Shown: piece by piece, positions 15,886 through 22,134 of the stretch
Position numbering within the stretch: position 1 is the stretch's first letter
Layout of the letters: every line of letters begins with the position of its first letter
IMG/VR virus record: IMGVR_UViG_3300030451_003595
Coordinates: 1 to 27,234 of that record
Length of the DNA stretch: 27,234 bases
Source of the DNA: a virus
Direction: 5' to 3' (one strand)
Position numbers and translations under genes: made by a program
Notes under the pieces: model-generated
Told to the model about the DNA's origin: nothing
What the model saw: the letters and a program-made list of their open reading frames with translations, nothing else
Databases searched by the model: none

Positions 15886-18294
15886 TTATCTAGGCATAAA
15901 TTGCTCTAGTCCAAATCCACCTAAACTATCGTTTCCGGCAGATTCAAAATTTTTAGGTAATAAATCATTTTTTCTTTGATCTATTAATTCTGATTGTTGA
16001 GTAGCTTGTATTCTAGTTCTTTGGTCTTTTCGATCTTCTATTTCTTTTTCTTTAATGGTTTCAGCATCTACTTGTACTTTAGCTAATTGCATATTATATT
16101 GGAATTCTTTCTCCATTAATTGCATTTTAACTTGAGCTTCTCTCTCTAGTTTATTAGTTTCAAATTCAGATTTCATTTTCTCAATTTGAATTTTTTGCTC
16201 TGTTAAGACTTGTTGTTTCTGTGTTTCAACCATCGCTGTTTGTTCAGCTAATTGAGCGTTAGCTTGTGCTTGAGCTTGGATATTAGCTTGTTGCATCTCT
16301 TGGTCTTTCTCCTGTTTCTTTCTTCTTCGCTGCTTTAGCATTTGATTAGCTAATTTTAAATTATTAACTTCTCTAATATCTATGGCATCCTCTAAATCTA
16401 TTTGACCAGCTTTTAAAGCTATTTGTATGTTTTGCTCTAACACAGCTTTTTCTTCTTCATCTGGCTCTAATTCTAAGAATATACCAAAATCATGAATATT
16501 TAAATCTATCAATTCATCTAATGTACCTACATTGTATTTAGATATACTTTGTTCTAAAGACATCCTGGTTAATGGGAACATTAAAGAATCTGCTACTCTT
16601 AAAGATATATTTTCACAAGTTCTAAGAGTTAAAAATAAACCAGCTTGTAGAATATGTCTAGTTGCTACATTTGAATTAGCAGCCGCTAATTTCTGTAATC
16701 CAACTAAAGATTGTTTATCCGGTAAAGTACCATCTCTAGCCTCATTAAGTCCGGTTACATCTCTTATCATCTTTAAGTAATACTCATAAGTTTGAATTAA
16801 AGATTGGATTTTACCAAGACCATTTGATGTTTGAATCTCTTGTATTGGAACTTTTCCTGGATTCATTCCACCATCTTGCGTCATACTTCTACCAACAATA
16901 GAACCTGTTTGGAAATACATGTTCAAGGCTTCAGCTGGATTATAATTAGTGCCATTACCAAGATCTACTTCTGCTAAACCATCTACATCTACAAACACGC
17001 CATCAGGAACCATTCTAGACATTACTTGTTGTAGTTTTAAATGGGTTAATTGAATCATATCAGCAAAACCAGTTATTCTACTAACCACTGATTCTATCTT
17101 ACCTTTATACATTCTAGGAGCTACAATATTATAGTTCATGTGAACTTTTGTAGTATCCGCATAAGGTCTTGTCATGTTTTCAGCCATTTCCCATCTTAGC
17201 ATATTTTCATAACCTAAGATTTTAGCTCCAGTATATAATACTTCTATAGATCTAAAAGCTTTCTTAAAACTATCATTTTCAGGAGGATTAAAAGTATCTC
17301 CCTTTTCAATGGCTTTTTCTAAACCATTAACACCTTTTTTGATTTTAAATACTTGGTTGGTATAAGTTTTATATTCGAAATATAACACTTGAACAGTTTG
17401 ATTGTCATATCTACCACTCCAATTTCTATTGTAATTTTGATTTCCTGGATATTTTTGTATTTTCTCTAGTTCTTCAGGAGTTAAGTAAGGAAATTGTTTC
17501 TTTAACTCTGGTAAACTAACGGATTTTACTTCTCCAGCATAATATATATCTTCAAAATTAGGATCTTCTGTATAAGAATAAACTAAAGCTGCTGGATCAA
17601 CATATTTAACAGTTACACCTTCTGATCTATTAAAACCTGTTTTAACACAAGAAATACCGAGTACAGTTAAATCGTAATTTAATCTTTTACGTATTAAATT
17701 ATATTTATTTTTAGCTAATATAGTGTTTATAACTTCCTCTTCAGCTACTTCTACAGACTGCTTGTAATTCATCTGCATGTGTAATTCTAGCTCTTCTTCA
17801 TCTATAGGAGCATTTTCTCTATCTGGATTAGAATATAAATCTATACCTGTCGTTTGCTTTACTTTATCAATAAATTGTTTTGCATTTATATCTATTAATA
17901 TATTTTCTGCATACTTAGTTCTTTTTTGTACTGAAGTTGGGTCTTGAGCTATAGCTTTAATATCATAACTTCTTTGAGCCATGCCGTTGACTACTATATC
18001 AACAAACTTAGAAATAACCGGTACAGGTTTCCAATCTAAATTAAGATATGATAAATCTCCATTTATAGACATTTCATCTTTATATTTACGCACGGGTTGT
18101 TCTCCCCTAGCATAAAGCCTAAGATTATGGAAATTATTGTAATTAGTATTGAACCTATCTTGCCATGCCCTGTCACCTCTAAACCACTCAGTTTCAATTG
18201 CTCTACCGACTTGTAAACCGTACTCCCAACTTGCTTTCTCTGCGTCTGGTACAACTTGATCAGGAAAAGGACTATTATAATTAGTATTTATCAT
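15886..18294 (-). CDS. Portal protein, crAss-like (802 residues)
   Basis: The protein forms the dodecameric DNA channel at one capsid vertex and is the docking site for the terminase. Supporting segments are an N-terminal wing and clip region with FRGDRAWQDRFNTNYNNFHN (about 39-58), FVDIVVNGMAQRSYDIK, IRDVTGLNEARDG (near residue 510, typical of portals before the crown), and a C-terminal Gln/Lys/Glu-rich helix (about 650-775), the barrel helix of long podovirus portals. Length is large, in line with crAss-like portals that carry a long C-terminal barrel. Its ATG directly follows the TAA of the large terminase with no spacer, so translation is probably coupled. It ends in an FGLEQFMPR tail. 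Confidence 0.88.
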   Translation of the reverse strand: MINTNYNSPFPDQVVPDAEKASWEYGLQVGRAIETEWFRGDRAWQDRFNTNYNNFHNLRLYARGEQPVRKYKDEMSINGDLSYLNLDWKPVPVISKFVDIVVNGMAQRSYDIKAIAQDPTSVQKRTKYAENILIDINAKQFIDKVKQTTGIDLYSNPDRENAPIDEEELELHMQMNYKQSVEVAEEEVINTILAKNKYNLIRKRLNYDLTVLGISCVKTGFNRSEGVTVKYVDPAALVYSYTEDPNFEDIYYAGEVKSVSLPELKKQFPYLTPEELEKIQKYPGNQNYNRNWSGRYDNQTVQVLYFEYKTYTNQVFKIKKGVNGLEKAIEKGDTFNPPENDSFKKAFRSIEVLYTGAKILGYENMLRWEMAENMTRPYADTTKVHMNYNIVAPRMYKGKIESVVSRITGFADMIQLTHLKLQQVMSRMVPDGVFVDVDGLAEVDLGNGTNYNPAEALNMYFQTGSIVGRSMTQDGGMNPGKVPIQEIQTSNGLGKIQSLIQTYEYYLKMIRDVTGLNEARDGTLPDKQSLVGLQKLAAANSNVATRHILQAGLFLTLRTCENISLRVADSLMFPLTRMSLEQSISKYNVGTLDELIDLNIHDFGIFLELEPDEEEKAVLEQNIQIALKAGQIDLEDAIDIREVNNLKLANQMLKQRRRKKQEKDQEMQQANIQAQAQANAQLAEQTAMVETQKQQVLTEQKIQIEKMKSEFETNKLEREAQVKMQLMEKEFQYNMQLAKVQVDAETIKEKEIEDRKDQRTRIQATQQSELIDQRKNDLLPKNFESAGNDSLGGFGLEQFMPR

Positions 18295-20511
18295 TTATGT
18301 TATTTTTGAAATATAACCAGTATTATCGTATTTTTTTATACCTAAGTTTATCAACTTTGTAGTTCTTTGATTTACAGGAACATACCTATTTTTATTACAA
18401 GCCATTATAGCTAGTCCAGAACTAATAGAAGCATCATGTTTAGTTCTATTATTAATATCAAATCGTGACCAATCTTCTAATGTTTTTTGGTGATACATAT
18501 CACCCATATTACCTTCGCAATTGCCAACATATTCTTCTATATAAGATTCTATAGCTGCAGCATGCGCTTGTTTAATATCTTCACTCGTGTTAGGTATACC
18601 ACCAATTTCTTTTTCAGTTGGAGATAGTTTGTTCCATATTTTATCTGGACGATTCATACTAAAACCTCTATAACCTCTTCTTCTTAAATAATATAAAAAT
18701 CTTGGTTTGTTGTTTTCTGCCAATATAGGCATACCATAAAATACTAACGCCATTAATATTTCTTCAAAAAATATTTCAGCTGTTTGAGGTCTTGCTATAT
18801 ATTCTAAAAAGAAATGATTTGGTGGAGCATCTTCCATTGAAAATTTAGTAAGTCCATGTAGTGCTCCATTAGATCCTTTACCATCCACTGTTCCAGAGAT
18901 GTCATAACTATCTAACCCAAAAGCTCCAACGTGCTCATTACCAGGATATTTAATACCATTCTTTAATATCACTCGATTTTGAAGATTTTTAGGAGGTACC
19001 CAACTAACGTTGAATCTGCCAGTGTTATTTGGCACAAATATAACTCTAGTATCTTTTATCCCACCTTCCCACATGAAACTACCTTGAGTTGTGGTAGTGT
19101 TCATCTCTTCATTATAATCTATTTGTTCGTATATTCTAGTTAGATTAAATAAACTATTTTTTGTTTCATCCCTAAAAGCATGTTGCTCTGTTCTTGGGAA
19201 TTGTCTATAATATTCATTTAAACTATCTTGATCAGATTTTAAACCATCTACTTCATTCTCCCAGTGTTCGATGACTCCGACTTTAATTGGGATATCATCG
19301 ATTCCGATGACTGGATTTTTTCTCGTAAGAAACACAGGTGATCCAAAAGTATCCATGAATCCTTCGTAATTCCATTCCATAGGGATGAATAAAGAATAGA
19401 GTCCCGAACTTGTTTGTCCATTTCTATTTCTTTTTGTAACGTCTGAATTGTAATAGAGTTTTTTGAAGTTGTTTCCACCTTTATCTAACGCATTTGAAGT
19501 TGAGCCCATCATACATTTACCTACTATTCTAGATCCTAATCTTAATGTAGTCTTTGTAACTCTCCAGTTATTTAATATATTATCAGGTCTTTCCCATTTA
19601 CCACTTTCATCATGAGCTAAAAGTTTTAGCTTTTCACCATCATAAGAGTTATCACCTGTATTTTTCCAATCAATAGTCGTGTCTAATCCTTGTAATTCTC
19701 TAAGTTGTTCATTCGTCTCCAACTTTCTACGTGTAAGTTTAGATGCCGGAACTCTGTATGCCAATTCGGTTTTAGGACGATCCATACCATCTTGGATCGG
19801 CTTGAAGAAAAACGGATAGTTAATCGAGATTGGTACAACTTTATCTGTGAACATTTTTTTAGCATCTGCTCCAGTTTTGGAGAGAATACCAAATCTTGCA
19901 TCTGAAGATATTGTTGCCTGATTAACAAGTTCTGCTGATGACATAAAGGAGAAACCAGACCGTCTGTTTTTAAGATAGCACATTCCATAACATCTGGAAT
20001 CTGCTTTACAAGCTTCCCAGAATAAAAAGAAGAATCTATTTGCTTCTCTATAGTCAGGTGCTCCAACATCGATTTTTGACCATTGTAAGTACATGTAATG
20101 AGTACCAGTGATATAAGTAGGTTTACCATTGTTATAAAACCAATACCCTTCATCTCTTTTCTTAAATTCATTGTCAATATAATCGTACCATTTTTCTTTA
20201 AAGTCGTTAGGATATTCATCCCAATCAAACCTACTTTTTATTCTAGCTAGTTCTTTTGGGTATTCTTGTTTTTCCCAGTACTGTTCCTCTTTAATTTTGC
20301 TTCGTTTAAAGCATTCATCTTCTGCTGGTAATGCAATACGTAAGTTCTGGATCTCAATGATTTGCCCAATTTTTCCAGTTTTACTAATTACTACAAAATC
20401 GTAATCTTGATTATACCCATACACCCACTTTTTTAATCTATTTTGCTTTTTAAGATATTTAGGATTTACTACGTCTTTAATCTCTTTCCACAAAGTTTGC
20501 TTATAACTCAC
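18295..20511 (-). CDS. terL: Large terminase subunit, crAss-like (738 residues)
   Basis: This is the packaging motor ATPase with a headful-type nuclease. The N-terminal domain has GYWFYNNGKPTYITG and HYMYLQWSKID (122-148), a pattern I know from crAss-like terminases. The place of Walker A is taken by KNRRSGFSFMSS (181-192), which lacks a standard GxxxxGK[ST] loop. Walker B is LKLLAHDE (295-302) with Asp301 and Glu302, and the coupling motif is MMGSTSN (334-340). The RNase-H-like nuclease shows FGLDSYD (531-537; Asp534 and Asp537) and a late KHDASISSGLA (691-701; Asp693). The start is GTG at 20511, sharing GTGA with the stop of the upstream gene, preceded by GGGAGGAG. No nearby ATG offers an alternative, and the N-terminus reads well. 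Confidence 0.93.
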   Translation of the reverse strand: MSYKQTLWKEIKDVVNPKYLKKQNRLKKWVYGYNQDYDFVVISKTGKIGQIIEIQNLRIALPAEDECFKRSKIKEEQYWEKQEYPKELARIKSRFDWDEYPNDFKEKWYDYIDNEFKKRDEGYWFYNNGKPTYITGTHYMYLQWSKIDVGAPDYREANRFFFLFWEACKADSRCYGMCYLKNRRSGFSFMSSAELVNQATISSDARFGILSKTGADAKKMFTDKVVPISINYPFFFKPIQDGMDRPKTELAYRVPASKLTRRKLETNEQLRELQGLDTTIDWKNTGDNSYDGEKLKLLAHDESGKWERPDNILNNWRVTKTTLRLGSRIVGKCMMGSTSNALDKGGNNFKKLYYNSDVTKRNRNGQTSSGLYSLFIPMEWNYEGFMDTFGSPVFLTRKNPVIGIDDIPIKVGVIEHWENEVDGLKSDQDSLNEYYRQFPRTEQHAFRDETKNSLFNLTRIYEQIDYNEEMNTTTTQGSFMWEGGIKDTRVIFVPNNTGRFNVSWVPPKNLQNRVILKNGIKYPGNEHVGAFGLDSYDISGTVDGKGSNGALHGLTKFSMEDAPPNHFFLEYIARPQTAEIFFEEILMALVFYGMPILAENNKPRFLYYLRRRGYRGFSMNRPDKIWNKLSPTEKEIGGIPNTSEDIKQAHAAAIESYIEEYVGNCEGNMGDMYHQKTLEDWSRFDINNRTKHDASISSGLAIMACNKNRYVPVNQRTTKLINLGIKKYDNTGYISKIT

Positions 20512-20783
20512 TTGCTCCTCCCTTCAGCAAAACCTCTAAAAGATCTTTCTTCTTTTTTTTCTTGAGGTTTTTCATTTAATCTTTCTTCTTCTTCTTGAAT
20601 ACGAGTTAATATTTCAAAAGCATCAAATATAGCTAGTTTTTTAGTTGCAGCTGCGTTTTTAAGTCTATCAGCTGACACATCATCTCCAGAGTCCACAATA
20701 GCTTCTTTAGCCACTTTGATTAACTCTTCTACTGCTTTCTGTCCAGCTTGGATTATTTTCTTTTTCGTTTCCTTGGTGTTCAT
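20508..20783 (-). CDS. Probable terminase small subunit (91 residues)
   Basis: A short, all-helical-looking, charged protein: a Lys-rich N-terminus (MNTKETKKKIIQAGQKAVEE), an acidic turn (about 30-36), a helix with KLAIFDAFEILTRIQEEEER (about 49-68), then a basic disordered tail. It lies directly before the large terminase and overlaps it by 4 bases (GTGA), the usual place for a DNA-recognising small subunit. From memory, similar 80-120-residue proteins with a DAFEIL-type helix precede terminases in marine phages, but none has a fold I can name from sequence. The start at 20783 overlaps the upstream gene by 77 bases; it is the only ATG in frame near the start. Confidence in the gene is higher than in the function. 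Confidence 0.6.
   Translation of the reverse strand: MNTKETKKKIIQAGQKAVEELIKVAKEAIVDSGDDVSADRLKNAAATKKLAIFDAFEILTRIQEEEERLNEKPQEKKEERSFRGFAEGRSK
20515..20522 (-). promoter_or_regulatory. Shine-Dalgarno-like sequence before the large terminase GTG
   Basis: GGGAGGAG on the minus strand ends 3 bases before the GTG start. It is the only purine-rich Shine-Dalgarno match seen before a gene in the window; the other visible starts have A/T leaders. It lies inside the upstream gene's codons (EGRS), so it could be chance. Confidence 0.45.
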
Positions 20784-21321
20784 GCGTTACAGCTATATCA
20801 TTAGATTTCATACAATAAAGTCTTTCACCCTCTATAATAAACTCAAATTCTGAGAATGGGGTAAAGACCACAAGCGCTCCAGGTCTCACACCCACAGCAT
20901 CTAAGGAACTATTACCATATTTTAGTATCCCAAAGTTAGGTTGCTCCTTTCGGTTCTCTAAACGGTTTTTATTTAGTATTGGTTTTACAAAACAATAATT
21001 CAAATGAGGTTTAAGATTGTACATATAAATTTGCTCTGGTGAGCAGAAATATAAATCATCTTTAAAGTATGTAGATGAATTTTTCTCTACACCTCTTATA
21101 TCATAATATCTACGGAAAATATTATGGTGAACATATACTATATCGTCTTTTTTGATTTCAGTATTATAAGCAGCTGGAGTAGAAACTACAACTGCTTTTT
21201 TACTTACAAATTTATGATCTTCAATACTAGTATTAATAATTAGTTCGTTTTCATCAATTTTCTTAACGTTATCATACCTACTAAATAAAGGTTTGATAAT
21301 AAAACTGTATAAATTCTTCAT
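20707..21321 (-). CDS. Tandem GroES-like (Cpn10-type) protein (204 residues)
   Basis: Two halves each resemble a co-chaperonin barrel. The first (about 20-102) has KKAVVVSTPAAYNTEIKKDDIVYVHHN and ends SPEQIYMYN. The second (about 107-178) has CFVKPI, GILKYGNSSLDAVGVRPGALVVFTPFSE, then an EGERLYCMKSNDIAVT end. The order 'Gly/Ser-rich loop - V.G/KxGD.V.. - acidic strand - YxxxxxDIxxx' is that of GroES-like chains. A phage co-chaperonin would pair with host GroEL or change its fit for capsid folding, as T4 gp31 does. Here the two copies in one chain are unusual and the typical mobile-loop sequence is not obvious. The start overlaps the upstream stop by one base (TAATG). The last about 25 residues overlap the next gene and look unstructured. 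The family call is by pattern only. Confidence 0.55.
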   Translation of the reverse strand: MKNLYSFIIKPLFSRYDNVKKIDENELIINTSIEDHKFVSKKAVVVSTPAAYNTEIKKDDIVYVHHNIFRRYYDIRGVEKNSSTYFKDDLYFCSPEQIYMYNLKPHLNYCFVKPILNKNRLENRKEQPNFGILKYGNSSLDAVGVRPGALVVFTPFSEFEFIIEGERLYCMKSNDIAVTHEHQGNEKENNPSWTESSRRVNQSG

Positions 21322-21548
21322 TAATACTTCAAATCAAATTCCACTGATATAGCCATATTACGGTTGAACTTTTTCCAAGGAAGAACTTCTTGATTTTTAG
21401 TTATATAAATATTATATGAATAATCTTCGTCATTAAAAACTATATCACATATATTATGACCACCGTATACTTCTTGACCTACAGAATAATGCATTGCATC
21501 ATTCTTGTAATCAGATCCAATACTGATTTTACGTATTACATTAGACAT
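21321..21548 (-). CDS. Conserved small phage protein, unknown function (75 residues)
   Basis: A small beta-rich protein: IRKISIGSDYKNDAMHYSVGQEVYG (first 29 residues), then alternating strands, and a NMAISVEFDLKY end. I recall small proteins with an IRKISIGxDYK start in marine phages, all without known function. It overlaps the preceding gene by 8 bases and the following one by 1 base, so the three small genes 21798-20707 are translated as a coupled set just upstream of packaging. No signal peptide, cysteine cluster or DNA-binding motif is visible. Confidence 0.65.
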   Translation of the reverse strand: MSNVIRKISIGSDYKNDAMHYSVGQEVYGGHNICDIVFNDEDYSYNIYITKNQEVLPWKKFNRNMAISVEFDLKY

Positions 21549-21798
21549 GACCCACTGCTACTTCTTCTTTCTCTTCTATCTTCGTGTAAGTACCAGTTTC
21601 AATATCAATATTTATAGCTCCGTATTCTTTTTCTAAAGAATTCTTAAACTCTTCAATATCTTGGTTAACACTAGCTAATTCATGTAATAAACCATGCTTT
21701 TGGCTTTCTAAATAGCCTACTTGATTTAAAATACTATTAGTTTTATTTTGGTGTTGTTTAATTGTTTCTAATTGCTCGTCTGTTATTTTGTTTTCCAT
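21541..21798 (-). CDS. Small coiled-coil protein, unknown function (85 residues)
   Basis: Residues about 5-58 form one continuous heptad-like helix rich in Gln/Glu/Lys/Leu (ITDEQLETIKQHQNKTNSIL, then LESQKHGLLHELASV and IEEFKNSLEKEYG), followed by a short acidic tail. This is a probable coiled-coil dimer or trimer. Similar small coiled-coil genes are common near phage packaging genes; none has a role I can name. It sits 27 bases after the 82-residue gene with an A/T leader and overlaps the 75-residue gene by 8 bases, so it is part of the same small-gene set. Confidence 0.65.
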   Translation of the reverse strand: MENKITDEQLETIKQHQNKTNSILNQVGYLESQKHGLLHELASVNQDIEEFKNSLEKEYGAINIDIETGTYTKIEEKEEVAVGHV

Positions 21799-21825
21799 TT
21801 AATTAAATTTGATTGTTTTTTTTAT

Positions 21826-22074
21826 TTACTCAGTTGGAGGATTCGGATCCGACCACTCTGGAGTTGCCATCAACGCTAACGCTGCATCATGATCCATTGT
21901 ACTTACCGGTACTAAAGAACCATTAGTGATAAAACTAGGTTCAACTTGGTAAGACAGTAAACCCTGCGTATTAGCTAAATTCCTTCTCATTGTTTGAGCT
22001 GAACTTTGATTTACTTGACTGAACAAAATAGCATTTGTATCGTCTAAGTTAATTACTGCATAAGTTGTTGCCAT
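21826..22074 (-). CDS. Small protein, unknown function (82 residues)
   Basis: The N-terminus reads TTYAVINLDDTNAILFSQVNQ, then a helix-like SSAQTMRRNLANTQ, a beta segment (GLLSYQVEPSFI), a helix (HDAALALMATPEW) and a Pro-rich end. The mixed alpha/beta layout suggests a small compact fold. I do not recognise the family well; similar small genes occur after fibre genes in marine phages. The leader region 22075-22134 is the longest gene-free stretch in the window (60 bases). The gene may therefore begin a transcript that continues through the terminase. Start ATG, stop TAA. Confidence 0.6.
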   Translation of the reverse strand: MATTYAVINLDDTNAILFSQVNQSSAQTMRRNLANTQGLLSYQVEPSFITNGSLVPVSTMDHDAALALMATPEWSDPNPPTE

Positions 22075-22134
22075 TGTTTAATTGTTATTTGTTAATTACT
22101 TGTTATTTATATATTTACTTGTTTAATTTCTTTT
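22075..22134 (-). promoter_or_regulatory. A/T-rich spacer with a 9-base direct repeat, possible promoter region
   Basis: This is the longest intergenic stretch. It is nearly all A and T and holds TTACTTGTT (plus strand) twice, at 22096-22104 and 22115-22123, 19 bases apart. No hairpin terminator and no clear TTTG/TAnnTTTG promoter were found. A promoter or operator here is possible, based only on position and the repeat. Confidence 0.3.
22096..22123. repeat. Direct repeat TTACTTGTT, two copies
   Basis: Exact 9-base copies at 22096-22104 and 22115-22123, starting 19 bases apart, about two helical turns. In such A/T-rich DNA this may be chance. Confidence 0.35.

Noticed and set aside
19683-20228. 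Minus-strand open frame of 181 codons inside the large terminase gene
   Set aside because: It is in another frame of a gene with clear terminase motifs across the same bases. No start signal, and composition typical of a shifted frame.
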